DNA from: Branchiostoma floridae
Lineage: Eukaryota > Chordata > Leptocardii > Amphioxiformes > Branchiostomatidae
NCBI RefSeq assembly: GCF_000003815.2
Contig: NC_049992.1
Coordinates: forward strand, 3,333,703 to 3,397,702
DNA: 64,000 nucleotides
Direction of reading: 5' to 3'
Part shown: piece after piece, positions 1 through 11,600 of the stretch
Layout of the letters: every line of letters starts with the position of its first letter
Position numbering within the stretch: the stretch's first letter is position 1
Made by a program: the position numbers and the translations under genes
The notes under the pieces: model-generated
Told to the model about the DNA's origin: nothing
Databases searched by the model: none
The model's input: the letters and a program-made list of their open reading frames with translations, nothing else

Positions 1-518
1 TATACATAAGTAAATACATTAAAAAAACGTAGAAATAATAAAATTGATACAAACATGAGTCTAATCTCTTGCAGCAACTTACGATCCGATTTTATTGAAT
101 TTCAACTGAGATTTAATATTCATCATTGTGTTAGACTATGGCAGAAACAATATACAAGTTTGTGCTCTTTTGTGGCTAACAATATTGAAAGTGAACATGC
201 TCGACAATCGCACATAGTACAATGTGTGGCAACAAGCAAGTACTAAACAGCTACGATGCTACATACAGGACAACAAAAAATCAATAATAACAGTCAAGTA
301 TTACCGATCTGGTCTCGCATTTGGAATTATGTATAAATGATAAATTATAAACCCATGTAGGCGAATATAGGAGTTGGACATGATAGTACATGGAAAATGT
401 CGGTCTGTGCACCTTATGGACGTTTTTAGCTAAAGCTTTTCGGCCCATTTGAAACGTAATTTCACGTGACATGTATTATGATCTTTTAGGGAGTCAAGAA
501 ACAGACAATACAAAGGTC
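1..518. other. 3' flank of TPR copy 1
   Basis: AT-rich DNA downstream of the copy 1 stop codon. A minus-strand AATAAA (plus-strand TTTATT, 91-96) lies 423 nt past the stop and could be its poly(A) signal. No other gene is visible. The array may continue beyond the left edge, which cannot be judged from here. Confidence 0.4.
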
Positions 519-3500
519 TTACTGAATGTGATTTTCTTCTGTGGTGTTCGCATGTTCTGCACTGATCTTGGCAATATTCTTTTCAATTTGTTTTAGTAAT
601 GGGTGACTATCAGTTTCAAGATAAAGCTTCCTTGCCATAGCCAAGGCCTCTTTGCAAACATTAATTGCTGTTCTGTAATCACCGGATTTGTACCAGGCCA
701 CTCCCAGGTTGTTGAGCGACAAGGCAATGTCATGATGTGCTGTATCCTGGCCGTAAATACTCCTGTACATCTGCAATGCATTTTGAAATTCACTGATAGC
801 TTTTCCGTAATCACCGAGAGAGAGACAGGCCAACGCAAGGTTGTTGATTGACATGGCGATGTCAGGATGCGTCGGACTCTGTCCATAGATATCCCTTCCC
901 ATTTGTAGTGCACGCTCATGATAGCTGATTGCTTTTCTGTAGTCGCCCAGTTGACCCCAGGTCCATCCCATGTTGTTGAGAACCATCAAAATGTGCGGAT
1001 GCGCTATACCGTCACCGTAGATGCTCTCGTAGGTATGCAATGCGTGCTCAAGGAACTTGGCAGCCTTCCTGTGTTCACCTAGATTATTCCAGGCCCCCGC
1101 TACATTGTTGAGGGAGGCCGCAATATCGGAATGTACTGCGCCTTTACCATAGATGCTCTCGCGCATCTGTAATGCCTGTTCATAGTAGTCAAGTGCTTTC
1201 CTGTAATCACCCTGACGACTCCAGGCTCCACCTAGATTGTCGAGGAAGGTTGCAATTTCTGGATGTGCCGTAGTTTGTCCGTAGATAGTCCTGTGCATCT
1301 GCAGTGCCTGTTCCAGGTAGCTGATAGAATTCCTTTGATTACCAAGGTCACCCCAAACTTCCCCCAAGTTACTTAAAGAGGCTGCAATGTCAGAATGTGC
1401 TGTAGTTGCACCGTAGATTGCCATCCTCATCTTAAGTGCCTGATCATAATAGCCTAGTCCTTTCTGATGATCACCCAAGCCGCGCCAGGCTGCCCCCAGA
1501 CTGTTAAGTGAATTGGCTATGAGAGAATGTGCCGTCTGACCATAGACACAAGTGTACATCTGGAGTGCCCTTTCAAGGTACATGATAGCTTTTCTGTGAT
1601 CTCCCAGAGCACCCCAGACATCCCCTAAGTTATGAAGTGAGACGGCAATTTCAGGATGTGCTGTAACTGGATCATAGATGCTCTCCCTCATCTGCAGTGC
1701 CTGTTCATGGAGACAGACAGCTTTCTTATAATCACTCAGTTGATGCAATTCTTCCCCAAGATTATTGAGTACGCCAGCAATGTCAGGGTGCGCTGTATGG
1801 TGACCATGGATAGTCTTGAGCATATGCAGTGCCTTTTCCAGATAGACAACCGCTTTCCTGTGATTACCTAAGGTACCCCAGGTTTCCCCCAGATTGTTGA
1901 GTGCAGTGACAATATCTGCATGGGCTGTGGCCTGACCATGAATACTCCTGTACATCCCCAGTGCCTCTTCATAGTGCTTGATTGATCTCATATGATCGCT
2001 TAGATGGTACCAGGCTGCCCCCAAGTTGTTGTGTGAGGCTGCAGTATCAGAATGTGGTGTGCCCTGACCGTAGACGTTTTTGTACATCTGCAATGCCTGT
2101 TCGTGGTAGGCGATTGCTTTTCTGTAATCACCCAGATTGTTCCAGACTTCGCCCAGATTGTTCATTGATTTCGCAATATGAGCATGTGCTGTCGTCTGAC
2201 CATAGGCTCTTTTATACATCTCTAGTGCCTGTCCATGGTAGCTGATAGCTTTCTGGTGACCACCCAGGTCATTCCAGGCTAGACCTAGGTTGCTGAGTGC
2301 GGTAGAAATATCAGGATGTGCTGTACCATATATAGTCTTTCTCATCTGCAGTGCAATTTCATAGTAACCGATAGCTTTCCTGTAATCAGCTAAACTATGC
2401 CAGGCTGACCCAAGGTTGCAGAGTGACATTGCAACCAAGGGATGAATTGTGCCTTGACCATAAATACTACTGTACATCTGCAGTGCCTGCTCGTAATATT
2501 TGATTGCGTTCCTGTCATCGCCGTGATAGGTCCAAGCTAGCCCTATGTTGTTGAGTGAGTTAGCAGTACCAGGGTGCGCTGTCGTCTTGCCATAAATACT
2601 CCTGTACATCTGCTGTGCCTGTTCATGGTAGCTGATAGCTTTACCATGATCCCCTAGGTGGCTCCAGAGGTGGCCTAGGTTATTTAACGTACCGGCAATG
2701 TGATGATGCGCTGCCGACGGACCATAATGAGCCATGTACATCTGAAGGGCGTCTTCAAAGTAGCGCATTGCTTTTTTATAGTCACCTCGCTGGTACCACA
2801 CTTCCCCCTGGTTATTGAGTGAATTGGCGATATGAGGATGTACTGGCCGTTCACCAAAGATAGTTCTGTACAACTGAAGTGCCTGTTCATTGTAGACGGT
2901 TGCATTTTGGTAATCCCCCACCTTGCAACACGCATCTGCAAGGTAGCTGCGCATTATCACCTTATCGGCAATATCGTCAGCCTTCGTCAGGGCTTCATGA
3001 TAGTAGTTTACAGCCAGTCTGTATTTACATAGCTCAGAGTGCATCATTCCTCTGACTCTCGGGGAAGTATCAAAGAACTCGGACCATGGTTTTGAAACTG
3101 CCTTATTTTCAGACCATTCTGACAAAACACGTTTAAGAGGAATTGCTGTATAATAGTATCTGAAAAGCTGTTTTTCGTTTGGCAGATGGAAAACTTTAAT
3201 TACATCTGTCTGTACTTCATCATAGGCCTGCTGTGATGATCCCTGCCCATCCAGTGCTGTCTTGATTGAGACCAAAGCTGACAGGTTTTCCTTCTGTCCA
3301 CCATTTGCAATGTAGGTTCTGAGCCTGAGTTCTGCTGAGATACTGGTAAGCACTGTCAGGTGGTGTGCATTGTTGGGACTTATCACATGTTGGTTTTCCA
3401 TGTCTTCTATTGTCTCCCAAACTGTCGTAGGTATGATGCCTGAAGACAGTGCCAAGCAGTCCACTGCTAGAGCTGGGAAGCGATACACGTATTTCTTTAC

Positions 3501-6500
3501 ATCAATCAGCCTTGCGGTGATATTCTTCTTCTCATCTAAAACTGATACATTTTCTCTTATTGTCTCCTCTACAAGTTTTTGAGCAATTGTGCCCCCGTCA
3601 GATTGCAGTACCTTAAATGTGATTGCCGTGTATGCATTGATCAAATCTTTGTCTCCGGCTATTAGGCACGGGTTCCTCAAAATAGAAGCAAGGTGATACC
3701 CTTCTTTCAAGTACAATGCAATATCATCTTTCAGTATTGAAACCATGCTGTTTGGGGTGCAGATCAGTTCACTTGGTGGTTTATCCATAGTTCCCTGTCT
3801 GCCTAATGGAGTCTTGCTTGCCTTTGGCATGGAGCCATCAAACGCAAATCCACGTGGTGTAACTGAGTCATAGTACCAGTTGTCAAGTGGATCCAGAGAG
3901 TAGAAGTCATTGAGAGATTTTATTGCCAGAGCCGGGAGGATGGTTTCCCCCAGGTTGACCACCTTAAGGTGTAGATAGTGGGTGAGTTTGCGGAAATACT
4001 CAAGACATTGCTCACTTTCTTCCTCAACCAAGATGGCAAACTCCAGGTCTGAGTATGGAGTTACCAGTCCTGTGGCCTGTGAACCCAAACCTATCAGGGC
4101 ATACTTACAGGGAGGGGGACCCATTAACCCAATACACTCTTCTACAAGCTGGCTGATGAACTCCTTTCTCTCTTGTGAAATTCTTTCAAACAGCTGTCTG
4201 ACAGCCTGAGCTCGATTTGCCTCTATGTCTTTGACACATGGGTCATCCTCATCATCTACATAGGGATCCAGCTGCTGGTCAATGGTTTCCATCTCCAGCT
4301 TGATCTGGTCCCGCATCTCCTTCAGCTGCTTCTTGTGTTTATCATTGTCATCTAGACAAGCATCGCTATAACAGCCTAAGGTAAATGTGAGAAAAGACTT
4401 TTCCACCTCCTTTAAAGATGTTACCATTTTACCCCTAAGCACTTCATCCTTTGACCTGGCTATTGCTGCATTGTAGAGCGCTGCTGCTTTGACGAAGTCT
4501 CCCCCGTCTCCTGTCCGCTGACCTCGCTTACGGTAGACATCCCCCAACTTGCACAGGGGCTCCACCTCTCTCTGGTACTGCTGGGCTGTGGAATCTGAAA
4601 ATGACGTTCATATCTCATTGTTGTGTTAATAGGTACATACACATGTATGAATTACATCGGTAATTCAATAGTTACAACACTAGCATTATGTCATTTGTCT
4701 ACCGTGTTCGTATTGACGGAAAATTCGTGGACTCTAAATTACAATGTATTACGCTGTGTCAACTCTTTCTAGTAATTTAGAGTAGAAAAAATCTGCCTAT
4801 GCTTGCTAATTGATGTTAAAAATTTTTTTCTTACCTCTGACATGTACCGTCTTCAGTGCAGCTGCAAAGTGCTGCTCTGCTGAGTCCAGGTCTGCCCTGG
4901 CAAGGGAGGATTCCCCCTTTTCAAGGTACCCTTTGTACTGGCTGAAAATGAAGGACAGGAGGCAATTTGACATATTTTGCCTGACAGTAAAATGACTTAC
5001 AGTACATAGTTCTTTCAAAGCGACTTTTAAAGTGTATGTGATGTTCGAAGAATATTACCTTTCCATACGTCTTTCTTCTTCAGAACGTCTACGTATTCTT
5101 GTGGTTTTGCTGTAAAAGAGCATAATAATTATTGTAATTTAGGATAGTAGTGATTCGTTGATATAGTGGAGTGGATGGATCTCAATAGCTCGTCCACTGC
5201 TACCTTTATGGCAATTAAGTATGTCTCGCTCACCTTGGTGTGTCTGCATGGAGGTGATGGTCCTGAATGACGTCAGTTCCCCTGACGTTTTCAGAATGGC
5301 GTCCCACGTTTGGTGTTCTTTCTCTCGTGCTGGGTTTATTTCGTTCTAATTGCTGCAAGATTGAAAACATTTTTCAACATTTTCTATCTGCTTTCGAGAA
5401 TCTACCTGGTTGTTTGATTTATTTTGTTTGCATTGTTGGATATCTAGCCTTAATCAATCATCAACTTTTTTGTCCATGCTTTCGCCATAACATCTATTTA
5501 TCCCCTTGCGATCTGCACTGCCAATGTTTGGTCACCCGTAGTAATTTTGTTATTACGTTATACATAACTTATAACTTAAATGTAATTCACTGCAGACGAG
5601 GAGTATGAAAATGAAGATACTGACCGGTACTTTCGACAGAGACATTATCAACGATTAGGCAATGGTGTGAAAGTCTCGTGCCTTGTTGCTTGATTATGCA
5701 TTACCTCAGGCTTTTGGCCTATGCAGGTATGCCAACATATTGTCTTCCATCTGAGCATTAGATTAATCTACAACTCTTAATACTTAATAATTCACTATTC
5801 ATAAAGCGAAGTGGCCCTGTACACCATACATTTGAGAACTAAGGTTCTAAATCTTAATACAATTAAAAAACTACTCACCTTTCTCGTTACTTGGCTGATC
5901 TTTTCCGTGTACCTCATACGGTGGTGCAGAGTCTCTTTTGTCTCCGGCTCCTCACCTATTTTCAGGGCCTTGTTGTACATAGTAGTTGCCTTGGAGAACT
6001 GGGATACATTAAGATTTCTCCTGCCTTCCTCCAGGTAGAAATCACCGAGTGATTTAAGAACCTCGACTTCCAACATGATGTCGCCGTTTGCAATGGCTGA
6101 CAGTAACGTTTCTGTGTACACGTCTTCTGAAAGCCACCAGTTTTCGTCGACTCTTCTCTCCATTTTGCCACATATTTCTGCCACCCTAAGAACATTGCTA
6201 TCAATGGTACCCCAGTAGTCTTGTGACAACCACAGGAAGTTCGGACTGTACCCCTGCAGCAGTTGACTGCAGAGTTTCTCCATGTAACCGATACGATGCT
6301 CCAGTGTTTGTCCAATGTTTGGATCTGTGCAGCGCAGTAGGGCAGCAGCATACAGGGCAGCAGCCTTGTCAAATTCTACAGAATCTTTGCTTTGCTTGCC
6401 TTTCTGAAGATGCAGGTCTCCAATACATTTTAGGACTTCTACCTCTATAAAGAGATCCTCGTTAACGATGGCCACTATCAGTGCCCGTCCGTAGCCGACG

Positions 6501-6565
6501 TCTTTGTCATATTGACTATCAAGAAACGACTCCAAGTCCTGTAGTTTCTTTGCCAGGCTGATCAT
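519..6565 (-). CDS. NTase-TPR repeat protein, copy 1
   Basis: Five coding exons with matching phases: 6565-5879, 5352-5234, 5109-5059, 4941-4835 and 4594-519, giving 1,679 aa. Exon 1 carries two TPR-like units (pattern EVLKxxGDxxxxxGKxS...KAxxLYxxAL). The last exon opens with a third such unit, then the NTase signature GLGSQATG...SDLEF (GS about residues 492-493, carboxylates about D504/E506). [11 protein letters not shown] segment reminiscent of DUF294/GlnD proteins and a conserved helical linker ending [12 protein letters not shown] follow. About 18 TPRs of 44 aa complete the protein, more than in any other copy. I chose the ATG at 6565 because the upstream ATG used in copy 2 is TTG here (6601-6599). 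The 51-nt exon 3 is symmetric (phase 2-2) and may be a cassette. Intracellular location is inferred from the lack of a signal peptide. Function is unknown; nucleotidyl transfer by the NTase and protein binding by the TPRs are family-level inferences. Confidence 0.82.
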
Positions 6566-6839
6566 GTTTATGTCAGAAATTTTCCTTTGTTCATCCGACA
6601 ATGACCCTTTAACACAGAGACCGTGATTTTGTTACGTTTTAAGACTTTACAAATCATATCTTACTGATACTAAGTTTGACACTGTGTAGCTACAGTTCTG
6701 TGTTACACTTGATCTAACCTAATATTCCATAGGCAATCACAGTTACTCGTGAGCGTTACACGTAGCTGTTGTGCTAACTTTTGATGCCACAGATCACGTT
6801 TCAACAAATAGTGTAGCCTGATATGTAGAACAACCTTGT

Positions 6840-7090
6840 CTAAATCTCACCTTGATGTTCGATACTCCTGTCTGAGACAAGAATATATTTTTCCGGTCCT
6901 GACGAGAGCTCCCAGTCGAAAATCCTTTGTTTCTGCGTGTAATAGCGAGAGGTTCGGTTTTCCCCTCTGATCGATGCGGGACTTCCCGAACACCGGCTGC
7001 CGGGACTTTCCGTGACGTAACTGCCGGGCCTTCCCATGACGTCAGTAGCCTGTTGTTGACTGAGCCTCAGGTGAGGGGTGAAAGGTCACC
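6840..7090 (-). promoter_or_regulatory. kappaB/CRE promoter block of copy 1
   Basis: On the plus strand it holds GGGACTTCCC (6978-6987), the classical kappaB site GGGACTTTCC (7002-7011), TGACGTAA (7013-7020) and the perfect CRE palindrome TGACGTCA (7037-7044). A minus-strand splice donor CAAG/GTGAGA (exon end 6851) suggests a non-coding first exon here. The block is conserved upstream of copy 2 and at 34.05-34.27 kb. Regulation by NF-kB and CREB/ATF is inferred from motif identity only. Confidence 0.6.
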
Positions 7091-7459
7091 ACCTACCTGC
7101 CTGTATTTACACCTGCTCGGTTTCGTGCGGAAAATGCGAAATGAACTGTTAGTTCCTTAGTGCTAACATTGCATAGAGATAGCTCAGAGGAAGTTACAAC
7201 TTAAGGCAATACTTATAAATATTTGTTGTTTCTCGGGCACATTGTGCTAGAAACAATCCAGGTCTGTCAGAATCTCAACACGCCCCTTTATAGTTACCGT
7301 ATTTTGGTCCGGTTTACAGTAAATTTTAGACACATGAGTAGCACTGACAAGTTTATATTTCTCATGCGTTTTGACAAACCGACAATAGCGAAACCCATAC
7401 AGTCCTACATTTTCACTATTACCAAGAAGCGAGAAGAAGCCGAACTTTTGTGTTAGACT

Positions 7460-7557
7460 AGATTTGTGACACTTTTATATGTATATATCCTGACTTATTG
7501 TGACCTGTACTTAGCTCGGTTGGGCAAAATTGTACAATAAAGGTCTTCATTCATTCA
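7460..7557 (+). repeat. possible LINE 3' tail
   Basis: The sequence ends with AATAAAGG followed by an ATTC-type short repeat (about 7535-7557), a tail style seen in L2/CR1-like non-LTR elements. No coding part is attached. The assignment rests only on tail style. Confidence 0.3.
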
Positions 7558-7925
7558 GTAATATGTCTATAGCATTTCTAATGTTAATATCTTGTAGCAA
7601 CACAATAATAAAAGAGTTAATGTTGCCTTCAGCGTCACTGTTGCGGTACCTGAAAGCATTCATAAGCAGTTGTTAATATACAACAGTCACCTATAAACAT
7701 GTGCTCTCCAAGCAGAGGTTGAATGACAAGATTGTTGTCTTCTCCTGACTTGTCCTAACACTGCTGGTAGAAAGTGGAGTAAACCCTCTACTGTGAAAGT
7801 AGGTCCCATCATGGACATGATTGGCAGAATGATAGAAAAACAGGGCATACACTACGTCATACGCGTGGTCGAAGTTCTCTGACCTTTTTGGTTGTCGGTG
7901 TATTAATACGAAACAGAGTACGTAT

Positions 7926-8027
7926 TAACCTGGAATCCAGCCTTGGTAGCCTTGGTCCGCTCACGATATTCGCTTCCCCGTGACCGCTAGTCGTCAGACC
8001 AAGCTAATAAGGCTGGACTCCAGGCTA
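7926..8027. mobile_element. foldback MITE, TAGCCTGG family
   Basis: 102-bp element with inverted ends TAACCTGGAATCCAGCC and GGCTGGACTCCAGGCTA. Related elements lie at 16390-16477, in a comparable position downstream of copy 3, and at 40857-40966. The shared position suggests insertion before the duplication of copies 2 and 3. No convincing target duplication remains. Confidence 0.6.
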
Positions 8028-8612
8028 CCAAAATATGTGCACGTCTGACAAAAGAGAAATGTCAATTTTTATGATGGCATGAGACAGAACCCTTTAGTAG
8101 AAAGTGTTTTATTTCAAATCAAGTTCATGATGAAACGCATCGACCTCTTCGTAGAGGTACTACTTTTACTACAAATTTGCAATATAATGGTCAAATATGC
8201 CTATTCGTGAACGCGTGCTGATAGCTATATACATTATATAATAGAAAATTGTGGGACCAAAGTTATGTCACTTTTAAGCTAGTGTCGAACTAAAAGAAAG
8301 TTGTAAGAAATGATATGATACACAATTATCAAAATATATACATGTAATCAATTCTTTTGTATCATCAATTTGGCATTCATTTGTCTCATGATGTACTTAG
8401 AAACGTCTGTTCAGTTGCCAAGCTGAGGATAGCGTTTCGTATGAAATGTTATAGCTGTGTCTTCAAGTGTCTACAAAAACATATCAAAAATTTAAACCGG
8501 GAAGAAATAAAACGTGATGCAAATACATGAATGAGTCATACCTTTTGCCACAGATTCAGGCACTGAACTCAGCTTTTGATAGCGCATATAGTAGGTAGAT
8601 TTCTATCAGCCT

Positions 8613-8689
8613 TATCAATGGGTGACCTGATACAGAGCGCTACCATCATCTGGAAAGATGGAAGGATGCCTACTCTATCAATGGGTGAC
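8613..8689. repeat. 63-bp insertion truncating copy 2
   Basis: The 14-mer TATCAATGGGTGAC occurs at 8613-8626 and 8676-8689, flanking 49 bp of extra DNA. The continuation left of the first repeat still encodes a tail like those of copies 3 and 4 on the minus strand. The insertion puts an in-frame TAG at 8672-8670, so copy 2 ends early. Confidence 0.65.
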
Positions 8690-11600
8690 TTTGGTCTTGA
8701 GGGTAAACCAGCCTTGCCATAGACAAGGCTTCAAGGCAGATATTAATAGCTCTCGTGGGATCACTAATCCTAAACAAGTATGACCCCAAGTTGAAAAGTG
8801 CCAGGGCAATATCAGGATGGGGTGTGTTCTGACCATAGATATTCCTAAACATCTGCAGTGCCTCTTCACCGTAGCTGATAGCTTTTTTGTGATCACCAAG
8901 GCTGGACCAAGCCACCCCCAGGCTGCCGAGTAGTTTAGCAATGTCAGTATGTGGTTTACTATGACCATATACATTTATACTCCTGAACATCTGTAGTGCT
9001 TGTTCATAGTAGGTGATGGCTTTCCTTGGCTCATTCAGTGCGCTCCAGTCTCCTCCAATGCTGGTGAGTGTCTTACCAATATTGGGATGCTCAACAGTGT
9101 GGCCACTGATATTTCTATGAATTTGCAGGGCTTGTTCATGGTAGTCAAGAGCTTTTCTGTGCTTGCCAAGACTGTTCCAGGCTCTCCCAAGGCCACTGAG
9201 AGAGTTGGCGACGTCAGGATGTGCTGTAGTCTGACCATATATTGTCCACCGCATCTCCAGTGACTCTTCAAGATACCTGATTGCTTTCATGTAATCAGCA
9301 AGGTGTATACAGCTTGTTCCCAAAAGGTAGAGTGACATGGCAATGTCAGTATTTGTTTTGCTCTGACCATAGATATTCTTCTGCATCTGCAGTGCCTCTT
9401 CATAGTAATTGATCGCTCTCCTGTAATCACCAAGACCGTCCCAAGCCACTCCAAGGTTGCTGAGTGCACGAGCAATATCAGGGTGTTCTGTACCTTCGCC
9501 ATAGATGCTCCTGTCCATCCTAAGTGACTGCTCAAGATAGCTGATAGCTTGTTTGTAATCACTTAGATGGAGACAGGTAAACCCCAAGTTGTGGAGTGAA
9601 GTAGCAATGTCAGGATATGCTTTAGTTTGATCGTGACCATAGATTCTCCTGTCCATTTGGAGTGCCTGTTTATTGTAGGTTATTACTTTTCTGGTATCGC
9701 CGAGAAAATACCAGGTAGCCCCTAGGTTCGAGAATGACAAAGCAATGTCAGGATGTGCTGCATTATGACCATAGAGCCTCTTGCGCATCTGTAGTGCATG
9801 ATCATGATACTTGACAGATTTTTTGTAATTACCTTTATCTTTCCAGAGAGACCCAATGATGTCAAGTGCAGTAGCAATCTGGGGATGTGCTGCATTCTGA
9901 CCATAGTTGCTCCAGTACATTTTTAGTGCCTGTTCAATGTAGCTGATTGCTTTCTCATATTCACCCAGATTTCTCCAGGCATCTCCCAGGTTGAGAAACG
10001 AAGTAGCATGTTCAGACTTTCCTGTTCTGACGCCATACGTGTCAAAGATTCGTTTGTCCATCTGCAGTGCCTGTTCAAAATACTCAATTGCTGTTTTGTA
10101 ATCACCAATATCACCACATGCTAACCCCAGGTTGTTGAGTGTGGTGGCTAAGTCTGGATGTGCCGTAATCTGACCATAGATACTTGTCATTACCTTAAGT
10201 GATTGTTCAAGGCAACTGATAGCTTTTTTAAAATCACCAGATTGGGAATATGAACTCCACAAGTTGTTAAGGACGTAGCAAATCTCTCGACATTTAGAGT
10301 ACTGACCATATACATCTATACTCTTGTACATCTGCAGTGTTTCTTCGTAGTAGATGATGGCATTCTGACAGTCACCTAATCTGTTGTAAGCATCTCCAAT
10401 ATTAAGGACCAGATGTATTCTCTCAGTGTCATTTTCTTTAGCTTTCTCCATGGCCTCCTCATAGCGGCGGATAGCCAGCCTATATTGGCATAACTCAAAG
10501 TACATCTTCCCTTGTACTGTGGGAGAGTTATCATAGAAATATGAGGAAGAAAGTCGAAACTGCTTCTTTTCTGGCAACTGTGACAAATCTCTTTTAAGAG
10601 GAATTGCTGTATAGTAGTATCTGAAAAGTTGTTTTTGATTTTGTTGGTGAAAAACTTTCTGCATACTTCCATTTTCTTCATTGGTCCGTAGGGACGATGT
10701 TTCCATTGAGGCCAAAGCTGACAGGTTTTCTCTCTGTCCGCCATTTTCAATGTAGGTTCTGAGCCTGAGTTCTGCTGAGATGCTAGTGATCACTGCCAGG
10801 TGGTGTGCATTGTCAGAACTAATCACTTCTTGGTTTTCCATGTCTTCTATTGTCTGCCAAACGGTTGTAGGTATGATGCCTGACGACAACGCCAGACAGT
10901 CCACTGCTACAGCTGGAAAGCGATAGAGGCCTTTCTTTACATCAATCAGGCTTGCTGTAATTGACTGCTTACCTCCATGTCTGTAGAATTCCAAATTTTC
11001 CTTGATCATCTCCTGTGCCAGTTGTTGTGCCATTTTACCCCCATTGGCTGTCAGTATTTGTTCCGTGATGGCCATGTATATGTCCATCAAACCCTGGTCC
11101 CCTGATACAAGACATGGGTTTCTCAAGATTGTGGCAAGGTGATATCCTTCCTTCAGGTGTAATTTGGCATCATCTTGTAGTTTTGAGACCATGTTCATTG
11201 GGGTGCAGATGAGTTCACTGGGTGGTTTGCTCTTAGTTCCCTGTCTGCCCAGTGGAGTCTTGCTTGCCTTTGGCATGAAAGCATCAAATGCAAACCCACG
11301 TGGTGTAACAGAGTCATAGTACCAGTTGTCAATTGCGTTCTCTGAGTAGAAGTCATTGAGAGATTTTATTCCCATTGCCGGGAGAATGGTTTCTCCCAGG
11401 TTGACTACCTTGAGATGTAGATAGTGGGTAAGGTAGCGGAAATACACAAGGCATTTTTCACTTTCTTCTTCTACCAAGATGGCAAACTCCAGGTCTGAAT
11501 ATGTAGTTACCAGTCCTGTGGCCTGTGAACCCAAACCTATCAGGGCATACTTATAAGGAGGGGGACCCATTAACCCAATACACTCTTCTACAAGCTGGCT

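Larger units (their letters stand above)
7091..8669. other. intergenic region between copies 1 and 2
   Basis: Upstream flank of copy 1 (7091-7560) and downstream flank of copy 2. Segments near 7.6-8.1 kb resemble 16.1-16.6 kb downstream of copy 3, so the duplicated block included flanking DNA. A minus-strand AATAAA (plus TTTATT, 8108-8113) may be the copy 2 poly(A) signal. No gene seen. Confidence 0.45.

Noticed and set aside
1656-2245. Plus-strand open frames opposite the TPR exons (also near 9000-9263, 16919-17194, 38441-38774)
   Set aside because: They mirror the periodic TPR coding sequence on the other strand, break at repeat differences, and lack their own starts, motifs or splice logic.
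519-4565. Annotation of the large exons as kinesin light chain or nephrocystin-3
   Set aside because: TPRs resemble those families, but the upstream NTase signature and lack of other kinesin-light-chain features argue against orthology.
7026-7035. GGGCCTTCCC as a third kappaB site in copy 1
   Set aside because: Position 4 is C, outside the GGGRN consensus. It is probably the decayed equivalent of the third site in copy 2.
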